A DNA stretch of 64,000 nt from Zhihengliuella sp. ISTPL4 (lineage in GTDB: Bacteria; Actinomycetota; Actinomycetes; Actinomycetales; Microbacteriaceae). The translations under genes were made by a program, and so were the position numbers. The DNA is taken from positions 2,386,727-2,450,726 of the forward strand of contig NZ_CP025422.1 in NCBI RefSeq assembly GCF_002848265.1. Reading direction: 5' to 3'. The notes beneath the pieces are model-generated. The model ran no database searches and was not told where the DNA came from. It worked only from the letters and a program-made list of their open reading frames with translations. Shown piece after piece: positions 9,266 through 19,500 of the stretch (positions are counted from its first letter, which is position 1; each line of letters starts with the position of its first letter).

Positions 9266-9956
9266 TCCCGTTCGACGCCGGTGCGCTGACTCGACATAGG
9301 GACCGTCGCGCAAACCTGCCGCGCGAACCAGGTCGATGTAGTCGGACCATGGCAGCGAAGCCGATGCTCCTCGCCACTTCACCGGCTCCTGGTGGGCAAT
9401 GAGATCTGCCGCACGTTCGCCCTACGAGGCGCAACGCTGTGAAGTGGGACGCGATGCGGCTCGGGGTCCCCGTGTTGTTCGACGACATCTAGAAAGACGA
9501 GCCTTGGAAGTGGAGCCGCAGGGCACCGGCAGGCCGCCGAGGAACGCAACGTAGCCGACGCCGCGCTACGACGGGCGACTTGCCGCGACCTCACGATCGC
9601 GGTCTACGGCTCAGCTTCGCGAGCGCGTGCAGTCACGAGTCTGCTGACGCCATTCCCTCCATCCGACCGCTTTACGCCCACCTGCGCCGGCAGGATGACT
9701 CGATCGCCAGGACTGTCACGGCCGTCGGCGGCAGGTCGTCGGCTCAGTGGGTCGAGACGTGTACGCGGTGGGCGCGGGAGGACGGCATGTTCCTCACCTC
9801 CAAAGGAACCGCGCTCGCGATGCAGCGAGCAGGTCCTGAGCAATCGGACACGCGCATCGTTGATGAGTGGTGAGTGCGGCCGGACATCCATCTAGTTCCG
9901 TTGATGCTGGGGTCAACTTGATGCGTGCGGCGACTCGCGGACGGCTCGCGCCGTCC
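9266..9956. other. 691-bp gene-poor junction with decayed protein-like fragments
   Basis: No intact gene is supported here. Protein-like runs occur in short, interrupted frames. On the minus strand, about 9300-9435 reads WRGASASLPWSDYIDLVRAA and then runs into antisense of sulP. On the plus strand, about 9438-9491 reads VKWDAMRLGVPVLFDDI before a stop. Plus-strand 9690-9873 holds TRWAREDGMFLTSKGTALAM. The alternating frames suggest one or more decayed genes at the island edge. No family was recognised, and no integrase, attachment-site repeat or tRNA is visible. Confidence 0.35.
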
Positions 9957-11024
9957 TCAGATCAGCGCATCAGCGAGCAGATTGCCGATCGCCCTGCCCA
10001 ACGGAATCGGCACGGCGTTGCCGATCTGTCGGGCGATGGCGGTACGAGAACCCGCGAACCGGTAGTCGACAGGGAACCCTTGCAGCACTGCTGCTTCAAA
10101 GTGCGTGATGGCACGGTCGGCGAAGGGATGCAGATAACGACCCTTCTCCGGTTTGAAGAACTCGGTCCTGATCGTCACCGACGGCTTGTCGAGATGAAGC
10201 CGACCCATCACGTCGCCGGAGCCGGACTTATGCTTCCGCCAGCACGGGGCGAGAAGCTCATCCGGGAGGTCGAAGCGATTGCCGCCCGGTGGGATCTCCG
10301 CGAATCGTCGAAGTGAGATGTCGGCGTAGTCACGCCCGACGTGGAGCTCTCGCGATGACCACCAACCGCGGTGATCACGGCCGTCGATCTCGACGCGACG
10401 ATCATCGAGATGGAGGCCAACCCCATGCGAGATGCCCGAAAAGGCCTCGCCCACGCTGATGTGCTCGTCACGATGATGGCTGGGCTTCGGCAGTCCGGTC
10501 TCCGGCATGTCACGATGGCGCCCGATCAGGATCGCGCGCTTGCGCGCCTGAGGCGTGCCGAAGTCCGCTGCATTCAACACATCCCATTCGAACGAGTAGT
10601 CACGAAGGATGCCGTTGCTCTCCGTTGATTCCGTGAGTGCTCGGAACTGCGGGGACTTGGCGAACACCGCGACGTTCTCGAGCACGAAGTACTTCGGCTG
10701 CGCGCGGATGATCGTCTCTGCATACTCCCTCCAGAGAGTGTTCCGCTCGTCTTCGACGTTCTGCTTCCCCAGCGTCGAGAAGCCCTGACACGGCGGCCCG
10801 CCGACGACGATGTCGACCGACGGCACCACTTCATCCTGCAGCCAATCCTCGATCCCCCCCTGGAAGGTGATGCCCTCCCCATGGTTGAGCGCGAAGGTCG
10901 CGGCCGCGTCCCGGTCCTTCTCGACAGCACGCACGACGTCGAATCTCGACGATGCCTCGTGCATCCCCTGCGTGAGGCCGCCTGCGCCGGCGAATAGGTC
11001 GAGGACGGTGATGGCGTTCCCCAA
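9957..11024 (-). CDS. C5 cytosine DNA methyltransferase (Dcm-type; possible DrmMII role)
   Basis: A 355-residue m5C methyltransferase. Motif I LDLFAGAGG is near residues 9-17, motif IV PPCQGFS with catalytic Cys near 76, motif VI ENV near 114, motif VIII QARKR near 158, and motif X QIGNAVP near 335. The start is TTG 11024: it follows GGGAGG with 5-bp spacing and puts motif I at the usual place. The frame stays open to 11504 without ATG or GTG just ahead of motif I, and that extension is antisense to vsr. It pairs with the divergent vsr gene, as Dcm and Vsr often do. Class 2 DISARM also uses a 5mC methylase, so it may be the island's self-marking enzyme. Confidence 0.9.
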   Translation of the reverse strand: MGNAITVLDLFAGAGGLTQGMHEASSRFDVVRAVEKDRDAAATFALNHGEGITFQGGIEDWLQDEVVPSVDIVVGGPPCQGFSTLGKQNVEDERNTLWREYAETIIRAQPKYFVLENVAVFAKSPQFRALTESTESNGILRDYSFEWDVLNAADFGTPQARKRAILIGRHRDMPETGLPKPSHHRDEHISVGEAFSGISHGVGLHLDDRRVEIDGRDHRGWWSSRELHVGRDYADISLRRFAEIPPGGNRFDLPDELLAPCWRKHKSGSGDVMGRLHLDKPSVTIRTEFFKPEKGRYLHPFADRAITHFEAAVLQGFPVDYRFAGSRTAIARQIGNAVPIPLGRAIGNLLADALI

Positions 11025-11099
11025 CGGTGCCTCCCGGGCGTTCGAGACCCGCAGTGCAGAACGGGTCGATCTGATCCTACGACGTTGCAGTATTGACGG

Positions 11100-11639
11100 A
11101 TGGAGACGTCGCCGGCATCCGCGGGATCCGATTCGTGGGCGAGCAGTCCGGGAGCGAGAGCGAGCATGCGCGCTAACCGTGGACGCGATACGGGACCGGA
11201 GATGCTCGTACGACGCCTCGTCCATCGGTCCGGTCTCCGATATCGCGTCAGCGCTCGTCCTGAGCGAGACCTGCGCCGCACCGCCGACCTTCTGTTCCGA
11301 CGGGCTCGGGTCGCTGTGTTCCTTGACGGCTGCTTCTGGCACGGGTGTCCTGATCACCATCAGTCTCCGAAATCGAACGCGACGTTCTGGTCTGACAAGG
11401 TCGCGGCGAATCGAGCTCGCGATGCCGACACCACCCGTGTCCTCAGCGAACGAGGTTGGTCGGTCGTACGCATCTGGGAGCATGAGATCCGGACGGACGC
11501 ACATGACGTGGCCGCCCGGATCGTCAAGGAAGTGCGACGGAGGAGGTCACCCGACCCGTTGCCCGAGAAGGGTGTCGAGAACGGGACCGAAGAATCCGGT
11601 CACGTTTCCGCCCCCGACGACGAAAGTCCTGTCGAGTAG
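11100..11639 (+). CDS. vsr: very short patch repair endonuclease (Vsr family)
   Basis: 179 residues. Vsr nicks 5' of the T in T:G mismatches that arise when 5-methylcytosine deaminates, which fits the cytosine methylase starting 75 bp away on the other strand. Family hallmarks are the N-terminal RANRGRDTGPEMLVRRLVHR, TADLLF with a metal-binding Asp, FLDGCFWHGCPDHH near residues 74-87 (Zn and catalytic residues), and WSVVRIWEHEI. The last about 40 residues are a charged tail. The 3' end overlaps the end of drmB on the opposite strand by 93 bp. In DISARM-like contexts a Vsr-fold nuclease could also serve as an effector; repair is the conservative reading. Confidence 0.9.
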   Translation: METSPASAGSDSWASSPGARASMRANRGRDTGPEMLVRRLVHRSGLRYRVSARPERDLRRTADLLFRRARVAVFLDGCFWHGCPDHHQSPKSNATFWSDKVAANRARDADTTRVLSERGWSVVRIWEHEIRTDAHDVAARIVKEVRRRRSPDPLPEKGVENGTEESGHVSAPDDESPVE

Positions 11640-13328
11640 GAGGTTCGACGACTCGCACGACGTTTCGGGGGCAAGACTGCACGCGTGGCATGCAGCCAGG
11701 TTGAGGCCGTCGATGCTCTGCGGTTCGGATTCGGAGCACACCGGATCGTTCGGGCACCACGCGGCCTGCTGGAGCGCCGCCACGATGCCCTCGACGAGGA
11801 GGTCCGGTTCACCCTGCCTCACAAGTCCCCCAAGAGTGCCCTCGACGTCCGACGTGGTCGTGTAGATGAAGATGCCGTAGTCACCCTCTGACTCGCAGTA
11901 GATGCGCTCCTTGAGCGAGGCGGCTGTGTACCCGCTGGTGAACGCGAGTTCGCGCATCAGCAGATGCGCGAAGGAGTGGAGCAGCACGTACTCGGCGGAA
12001 GCCAGATGAAGCCGCCGACCCAGTACCGAATGGTTCTGATGTTCGAGAAGCGTGGCTGCCAGGTGCTGCACCGCCGGTTGCTCAGCCCAACCCTTGACCG
12101 CCTGGGGATCGAATCGGATGAAGATGCCCTCGCCGTATCCCTCGGCGGCCGGCAACCATGTCTTCTCGAACGACTTCGTCGGCACCGCTGGGACCGCCGT
12201 CGCGTCCGGCGAATATCGGCGGAAGCCGCGCACCGCACGAACGTCTCGGAGTCGGTCGACCAACACCACGTCCTTGACTCGCGCGACAACGCCGTCGACC
12301 GCGTCGATGCCCTTCGGATGCAGCTTGACTGCCCGAGTGACGAAGTCCTTCGTCGGTGTCTTCCCCGTCACAGCGCCCACGAATGCCTCGAACTCCTCGG
12401 CCTGAAGAGTGCTCATGATCTCCCGGCGTTCGCCGGGAGAGTCGTCGACCTCCAGCAGCGCCTCGATCTCAGCGGCAGGCACTCCGAGGTCGGCGACCAT
12501 CTGCGCGATCATGACGTCGCGTACCGATGATGGGGCCCCGCGAAGCCCTTCGAACATCGCGTGGCCGCGAACGGCATCCTCGTTCTCGAATGCCCGGCTC
12601 GGCACCGGCGGGATATCGATCGCACTGACGGAGTCGCTGAAGTGGAGGCTCGTGGCCCCACGCTGCTGAGCGTCGAGAGGCTTACCGCACCCGGGCCATT
12701 CGTGCTCCCAGGGTTGCGTGCCGGTGCACTTGAACCCGTCCTTGGCGAGGGCATCGCGGCGGAGCTCTCCGAGCGAGCGGCGCGCTTCACATGCATCGCA
12801 CGACACCTGCAGGCTGCTGAGACCGTCGCCCGCGCCCTCGAGCGTCGTGAACCTCAGCTTCTCCGCCGACTTGCATTCACCCTCGGAGCCTCGGTGGACC
12901 CAGTCGGCCCACGGAACGTCGCTGAGATGACTGTTCTCGGTGCACACAAGCACGAAGCGCATCGGCACCAGGCGCCCGTCGCAGGAGACCTGCGTGCAGT
13001 GCGGCACTCCTCCGGTCTCGAGACTTGCGCTCCATTTGATCAGTCGTCGACACACCTGGCAGAACAACCAGCCGGGGAACCTGACGAGTTCGAGACCGGG
13101 CACTGAGCCCTTCTCCGGTTCATGCGTCGTCGGTGCGGCCCACAGTTCCTGCACGTGCAGTGCATCGGCCAGACGGTCGGACTCCACGCGCTCGCGCACC
13201 TTCGGCGACGGCCAACGATCACCCGTGGGCACCATGAAGGACTGACCGAGAATGTCGACGATCGCTCCCGGCCCGTAGGGAGCGACCGTCTCCGATGCTC
13301 GGATCGTCTTCACCGTCGACTCAGCCAT
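11547..13328 (-). CDS. drmB: DISARM DrmB-like DUF1998 protein
   Basis: 593 residues. The DUF1998 signature is at about residues 445-475 (LLHSFAHLLMRELAF), with a late cysteine group (WCPNDPVC, CHACS) resembling the metal-binding end of that domain. The N-terminal half has more Cys pairs (FCQVC near 90, SCDACE near 180, PGCGK). ATG 13328 overlaps the end of the drmA-like gene by 8 bp, so the two are co-translated. In characterised DISARM, DrmA and DrmB form a complex that binds DNA with a free 5' end. Length and gene pairing match that family. The assignment rests on motifs and context. Confidence 0.8.
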   Translation of the reverse strand: MAESTVKTIRASETVAPYGPGAIVDILGQSFMVPTGDRWPSPKVRERVESDRLADALHVQELWAAPTTHEPEKGSVPGLELVRFPGWLFCQVCRRLIKWSASLETGGVPHCTQVSCDGRLVPMRFVLVCTENSHLSDVPWADWVHRGSEGECKSAEKLRFTTLEGAGDGLSSLQVSCDACEARRSLGELRRDALAKDGFKCTGTQPWEHEWPGCGKPLDAQQRGATSLHFSDSVSAIDIPPVPSRAFENEDAVRGHAMFEGLRGAPSSVRDVMIAQMVADLGVPAAEIEALLEVDDSPGERREIMSTLQAEEFEAFVGAVTGKTPTKDFVTRAVKLHPKGIDAVDGVVARVKDVVLVDRLRDVRAVRGFRRYSPDATAVPAVPTKSFEKTWLPAAEGYGEGIFIRFDPQAVKGWAEQPAVQHLAATLLEHQNHSVLGRRLHLASAEYVLLHSFAHLLMRELAFTSGYTAASLKERIYCESEGDYGIFIYTTTSDVEGTLGGLVRQGEPDLLVEGIVAALQQAAWCPNDPVCSESEPQSIDGLNLAACHACSLAPETSCESSNLLLDRTFVVGGGNVTGFFGPVLDTLLGQRVG

Positions 13329-16300
13329 TCCGCTCTCCCTTCGCGCGCACCTTCACGACTCTGTCCACGTTCCTCATCGAGTTCATCACCGGCCAACCGG
13401 CACCCGGCTCCGTGAACTGCCGGAGCAGGCGCTCGTCCTGGTTCTTGGACTGATAGACGAGGGACTTGCCCGCCGCCTCAGCTCGCTCCCTGGCCTCGAC
13501 CCATTGGAGAACCGCGTCGTCGATCTCCTTGCCGACCTCCGCCGCTTCACGCGGGTCGGCGTTCGCCACATGCTGCTTCAGCAACGAGATTGCCTTCTTG
13601 ACGCCAGCCGACTCCGGGTCGAAGTAGGCGGCGTCCGCGTTGCCGTTGCGTCCGGCCCCGTGTCGCACGAGTATCACCAGCGCTGCGTGCAGAGCACGAC
13701 GTCGCGCCTGAAGCGACCAAGGCGTGACGCTCGAGGGCTCCACGAATCGGTAATAGGAACCGTGATACGTCTGGAACGACTCGAAGACCGAACGGTCGCG
13801 CGGCTTACCCGCCCTGAACATCGTCACGACGAGCCCCGGTGTCGATCCACGCCCGACGCGCGAGGTGGCCTGGATGTATTCGGCGGTGGTCTTCGTGTGA
13901 CCGTTGACGAGCATGACGCCCAGACGCTGCACATCGATGCCGACCGACATGATGTTGGTGGTCGCGAGGGCGTCGATGACCTCGGGATGCTTGGGGCCGC
14001 GCTCGAGCCGTCGCAGAAGGCGCACGAGCTCGTCGGACGGCACATTGCCGTTCAACTCCTCGACGCCGTCCGGTCCGAGCGTGCGGGTCGGACGGTCGCC
14101 ACCCGAACGGCGGAAGAGGTTGCTCTGGACGTCGTCGCGAAGGATGGTCACGGTCCTGCCGAGCTCGCGGAGGCTGTTGTGGTACACCGCGAGGGTCCAG
14201 TAGCGATCCTTCGCCTCGCCGTCGAGCCCAGTCGAGACGGGAGCATCGAGCAGCTCCGTCGCGATCTGGCCGATCGCCCACGATGGCGTGTGCGCCTGAG
14301 GCATGATGCCGAGGTACAGGCGGCCCGCAGCATCGGGATCGGGCTCGGAGAAGTGATTGTCCTCCGCGCGCAGCCCTGCTGGCGGGAACGCCTCGACCGG
14401 CTTCGCCATCAATCCCGTCACCTGCTCTCGCGACGCACGGGTCGTGGCCGTCGACGCCACGACCTTCGGGGCCGTGCCGTTCCACCGCAGAAGTGCTCCG
14501 ATCGCCGCTTCGTAAACACCCACGATCGTGCCGAGGGGGCCGGAGAGCAGATGCAGCTCGTCCTGGATGACCAGCGAAGGCGGATCGCAGACCGTGTCGA
14601 TGCCGAACATACGGGAGCCGTCCGAGATCCAGGCGAGACGCGCGAGCTTGTCGACGGTCGCCACGAGCATGGTCGGCGGGTTGGCGTAGATCCCCTCATC
14701 GACCACCTGCACCGGCAGCGTGGCCGAGAACGGGCAGTAATCGTCGGGACAGAAGAACTCGAATCCGTAGGCGTCCGCCCTGACTCCGTATGAGCGATCC
14801 TTGTTCGAATGCCGCTCGGGCATGATCGACGTCGCACACCACGGACATACCAGCAACTGGAACGGATTGTCGGGCCTGCTCTGCTGCCGCACTTCCCGCA
14901 ATTGCGTCTCGGCCTTCTTGAACGTGTTCGGCGTCGACGCGATGCCGAGCCAGAGTCCAATGGAGAAGTCGGGCATCCCGTCGAACCTCTCGTCATCGAG
15001 ACGCATCAACTCGAGCGCGCAGATCAGCGTGGCCGCTCTCTGGAACTGCTGCGCGGTGAGTAGGCGCATCGTGTAGCGCGTGAGTACGGCCATACCGCCG
15101 CCCTTGACTCCGCGTGCCAACCGGCGCCGGATCATCTCGATCGCGGCCAGACCGAGGTAGGCCTCGGTCTTTCCACCGCCGGTCGGGAACCAGATCAGGT
15201 CGACCAGTTCCCGATCCTCATGCGCCTCGTCGACGGTGGAAGCGAGTGAGCTGAGGATGAACCCGAGCTGGAACGGACGCCAGGTCGGCTCGTCGGCTCC
15301 CTTGTCTTCGAACAACCGCCGGCCGTATCTCGTCTCCTTGGCCACGACCCCGCGCTGACGCAGCATCTGCCACCGCATGGCCGCGTTCGCCATCCGGAAG
15401 GCCTGCAGCACCTGTTCGTCGTCGCCGAGCAGCCCGATGCCCTCTTCGATCCGAGCCAGTGCTCGCCTCTGCCGCTCCACGATGCCATCGGCGATGTTCC
15501 TGTCCTCGGCAGCGACCGAGGATGCATCGACGGCCTGTCCCTCGATCCACTTCGCATAATCACGTGCCACGGACGAGAGCCCCTGGACCAGGTCTGATGT
15601 CGACACCGACTCGTCCGCCAGCCACCGCATGCGCACGGCATCACCTGAGCCGCGCTTCGCCCGGATCGCGCTGACCTCGGTCTCGGGGATCGTGGTCGTG
15701 CGTACGGTCACGGGTGCCGCCTCCGGTGACCAATCCACGGCGACGCCGTGTCCGATGGCGAAGGACGGCTTGTCCCGATAGCGGAAGGCGAGTTCTTTGT
15801 CGTCGTCGGACACCAGCACACCCGCCTGCGGATATGGCAGCAAGCCCGTCTCGTCAGAGCAGGCCAGTTCAACCTGGAACAGGCAGAGTTCGGCGTCGCG
15901 CTTCGCCTCGCCCGCGCCGACCTCGGCAGCATTCGAGAGCGCGACGGTCGTCAGCCATCGACCGTCGAATCGGCGTGATCTCCACGACAGCGTGGCGCGT
16001 TTCCCGAAGACAGGGATGCTCGAACTCGCCCCCACCTCGATGAACTCCGAGCTCTCCAACGGGCGGCGTACCCAGTCCTCCTCGTCGTTCCTCTCGTACA
16101 CCCCTGCGGCGAGGTCGACTCGGAGCGTCGACCCACCGTGCAGGAACGACACTCCCATCGATGCAGGAGCCCAGCCGAAAGCGCCGGTGAGGTTGACACC
16201 GAGATCCTCGGCATCTGCATCTTCCGTCTCGCCCGCCGCCAGCTCGGTCTCCCACTCGAGCTCTTCATCCCTCGATGCTGGACCCGTCGTGTCCTCGACG

Positions 16301-16518
16301 TCCTCAAGTTCGACGGGAGCCGCCGCCCCCTGCTCGACCGGGTAGAGCGTGCCGACCAGATAGGCGTACACCGGGCTGCGGTGCAGCACCTCTTCCTCAC
16401 CACCATAGGGGCCGAGCCAGCGCCGACGCACTTCGGCGACGACGGCATCCCTCCCTTCGCGCGCGTCCGTGATCGGCGTGGATTCTGCGACGACCTCTGC
16501 GGTCTCGATGTCGGTCAT
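13321..16518 (-). CDS. drmA: DISARM DrmA-like SF2 helicase
   Basis: 1065 residues. After an acidic N-terminal region of about 400 residues come the helicase motifs: Walker A WFPTGGGKTEAYLG near 440-453, a DELH box (IQDELHLLSGPLG) near 652, SATTRAS near 677, and GIDVQRLGVML plus QATSRVGRG near 860-890. A zinc-ribbon-like insertion (CPWC, later FFCPDDYCPF) lies near 556-590. The DELH box and the phrase WFPTGGGKTEAY are typical of DrmA. It starts 4 bp inside the end of the GHKL-helicase gene (ATGA) and overlaps drmB by 8 bp, giving a three-gene unit read from about 21150. Confidence 0.82.
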   Translation of the reverse strand: MTDIETAEVVAESTPITDAREGRDAVVAEVRRRWLGPYGGEEEVLHRSPVYAYLVGTLYPVEQGAAAPVELEDVEDTTGPASRDEELEWETELAAGETEDADAEDLGVNLTGAFGWAPASMGVSFLHGGSTLRVDLAAGVYERNDEEDWVRRPLESSEFIEVGASSSIPVFGKRATLSWRSRRFDGRWLTTVALSNAAEVGAGEAKRDAELCLFQVELACSDETGLLPYPQAGVLVSDDDKELAFRYRDKPSFAIGHGVAVDWSPEAAPVTVRTTTIPETEVSAIRAKRGSGDAVRMRWLADESVSTSDLVQGLSSVARDYAKWIEGQAVDASSVAAEDRNIADGIVERQRRALARIEEGIGLLGDDEQVLQAFRMANAAMRWQMLRQRGVVAKETRYGRRLFEDKGADEPTWRPFQLGFILSSLASTVDEAHEDRELVDLIWFPTGGGKTEAYLGLAAIEMIRRRLARGVKGGGMAVLTRYTMRLLTAQQFQRAATLICALELMRLDDERFDGMPDFSIGLWLGIASTPNTFKKAETQLREVRQQSRPDNPFQLLVCPWCATSIMPERHSNKDRSYGVRADAYGFEFFCPDDYCPFSATLPVQVVDEGIYANPPTMLVATVDKLARLAWISDGSRMFGIDTVCDPPSLVIQDELHLLSGPLGTIVGVYEAAIGALLRWNGTAPKVVASTATTRASREQVTGLMAKPVEAFPPAGLRAEDNHFSEPDPDAAGRLYLGIMPQAHTPSWAIGQIATELLDAPVSTGLDGEAKDRYWTLAVYHNSLRELGRTVTILRDDVQSNLFRRSGGDRPTRTLGPDGVEELNGNVPSDELVRLLRRLERGPKHPEVIDALATTNIMSVGIDVQRLGVMLVNGHTKTTAEYIQATSRVGRGSTPGLVVTMFRAGKPRDRSVFESFQTYHGSYYRFVEPSSVTPWSLQARRRALHAALVILVRHGAGRNGNADAAYFDPESAGVKKAISLLKQHVANADPREAAEVGKEIDDAVLQWVEARERAEAAGKSLVYQSKNQDERLLRQFTEPGAGWPVMNSMRNVDRVVKVRAKGERNG

Positions 16519-19500
16519 GCTTTGCTCCAGAGATAGTCGAATTCGTTGTATGCGAGGTCTTCACCGAACTGCTCGAAGGTGTCCTCGACGTTGACGATGA
16601 GGCACCGTTCGGTGCCACCGTTGGCCGGTCCGCGGAGCCCGCGGCCGACCATCTGCAGGTATCGGTTCGGGCTGAAGGTCGGGCGCGCGATGTAAAGCGC
16701 TCGAATCATCGGCGCGTCGAACCCCTGGGTGAGCAGATCGCAGTTCACCAGCACCTGCGTCTGCCCGGACTTGAACTGCTCCACCACGCGCCGGCGATGC
16801 TGTCGGCGCATGCTCCCGTCGACGGAGTCCGCCCGCACGCCCTCCAGTCGGAGCAGGGCGGCGATCGTGTGCGCCGACGCTACGGATGCGGCGAACACGA
16901 GGATCGGCCAGTCCTCCTTCTGCTCTTTGATGTGCCTGACGACCGTGAGGGTGCGCTGCATGTCCTGACCGATCGCAGCGAGCATGCCGGGCGTGACCTC
17001 CTTCATCTTGCGGAATTCGGCGTCCTGCTGGCCGACCCTGACCTCGACACCGTCGAGCACGTGGTAGTCGACCTCGGAGAGGACGTTCCATGACCGCAGC
17101 TGCGCGATCGGGTCGTCAGGGTCGAGTGACTCCAGACGGTTCTCGCCGAATCGCTGGGCGAAGAGGCGGTTGATCTCGTCGTTGCGGCCACGGAAGGGAG
17201 TAGCCGTGAGGCCGAGCAGAGGGCGATCGGTTCTCTGCGCCGTGAGTCCGAGATGCCGCAGGATGTCGGTGTAGGTCTTGGACAGCGCCGTGTGGGCCTC
17301 ATCGATGACGACGATCCCCGGCGTCGTGAGCCATGCGTACTGCGGTTCTCCCAGACGGCTACCGAGCGTCGCGTCGATCGCGACGACCACTTGGAGTTCC
17401 TCGTCGGACTCATCCAGTTCGTAACCACTCCAGAACCGGCTCACGTCGAGTGCCCGTTCGTCCCCGAACGCACGCCAGACCTCAGAGAACGAGTGGATCG
17501 CCTGCTCGCAGAGTTCCTCACTCTGCGCGATCCACAGCACGGGCGACTCGATCTCGCCCGCCTTCATCAGCCTTACGAGCGCCTCCACCGTCACGCGGGT
17601 CTTGCCCGCTCCGGTCGGCAGATAGAGGAGACCGCGTCGCCCAGCCGGGTCCTCGGAGGCGACCAGCGCCGCGATCTTTTCTGCCACCTCTCGTTGGTAG
17701 TCATGCAGCGGATTCAGCGTGAGCTTGCCCTGGATGTGGCTGACGGCGGACGGCTTCTTCTCTCGGCTGCCGGCGTAGGAAGTGTGAAAACCGAGGTTCT
17801 TCACGGCCGCCAGTGCTTGCGGAGACCCGTCCCATCGCTCGGGGACGGGAATGCCCCGTTGACGGAGGACGTCACGCAGCTCTCGAACCGAGTCGTGTCC
17901 GTGCACCCGCACGAAGAGCTCGGCGACACCGCCATCGTCGAGCGTCCCGGTGTTGGACTCGACGGCGGCGAGAAGACCGTCGGGCAGGTTGCTCCGCAGT
18001 GCGTCCACCCCCGCGAGGATCAGAAGACGCTTCTCGTCGTTGCGAGCCGCCCGCGCCGACGCGATCAGTTCACTCTGACGCAGGCTTTCGTCGTGGCGCA
18101 GCACAGTCCGCACGTCGTCCGCAGAGAGCCCGAGCTCCAGTTCGTCGGACACGACGACCAGCGCGTCGTCGATCTCGAGCGACGCGTCGACGATAACCGC
18201 TCGATCCTGGCGTGTCGCCTTGAGCCGCTTCTTCCTGGTTCCTCGCGCGCTCTGGAGCACGCGATGGATGGAGACGGCGCGGGTGACGGTCGCCCGGGCG
18301 AGCGGCACGAACACGTGGCTCTGCAGACTCGGATGGATGTCGAGGAGCGGGATCGCCTCCGTGGCTCCCACGACCTCGACCGACTGATGCAGCGCATCCT
18401 CGGCGGAGAGCAATCCCCAACGCTCGACCAGACGCGGATCGCCGGCCGCGATGGGGATGTAGGCAACGCCGGCCTCCTCGAGGTCTGCGGCGTCGGCGCT
18501 GTCGACCACGATGGCGACTTCGCTGCGCGGGGTGAGGACGACCGAGCCGTTGATCACCGCCGGCACGTGCTCGGGAACCGCGACATCGGACCGGCGCGCA
18601 CACTCCTGAATCAGTTCAGCGAACTCCGCTGCGTGAAGGAGCTTGTAGTCGCCGCGCCCGAGGAAGTCCTCGAGCATGCTCACGGGTACCGAGGCGAGGT
18701 CTCTGGGTAGCGGCAATCCGGCGACCACGTCATGAGAGGCCACCGGAAGGAAGGCCGAGAATCTGCGCAATGAGCCCGACACGGCGGCGTCCGGCCGTCG
18801 CGCACCGGCGGAGGTCTGGATGAGTCCGCGACTGCGTACCGCCCACCACTCCATCGTCGAGACCATGATCTCGGCCCTGCGACCACGAAGCGGCACGTCG
18901 AGGACGAACTGCGTATTGCCCATCCGCGCGAGGATCGCGTGCGTCCACGCGACACGATCCTGCTCGGAGAGGTCGTCCACCAGCAGATCCAAAGGTCCGA
19001 CGCCACGCATGTCGGGGACGGTGATGGTAGGGGCCGTTAGGCCATTGGCCGCGAGGTAGCGGCGTACGACGTCTTCGATCGTCGCGACGTAATCGCCGCG
19101 CAGGCGGTCCCGCTCGAGCTCGCGATCGCGCTCCGGGGCGGTGAATGCTCCCGCCGCTGTTCGAAGCGCGATGTTGGGGACGATCGATGCGTCGATCTGA
19201 CGCGTCGCGATGTCCCGTGCGATCGACCCATCGGCGACGAGATCCGACGCAGCACGCCAGGTGCCGGCCTCCGTGCGAACGAGAACGCGCACCCCTCGCT
19301 CACGTATCCCCTCCACGGCACGGGCGGCGACCTGTGGCGTGGCGGTGTTCAAGGTCGCCCAGAAATGCGCCCATTCGGCTTCGCTCCATCGATCTGTCGC
19401 CGAAGCAGCCAGGGCTGAAGCAGCCTCATCGACCGTGACCCCGCGGAACCGGAGCCGCCGGAGCAGATCGTGAGAAGCGTCCGCGACGTCCGACCGGACG

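Noticed and set aside
11025..11504. longer N-terminus for the cytosine methylase, to 515 residues
   Set aside because: The extra 160 residues are antisense to vsr, have no conserved methylase sequence, and lack a good start signal. TTG 11024 has a clear ribosome-binding site.
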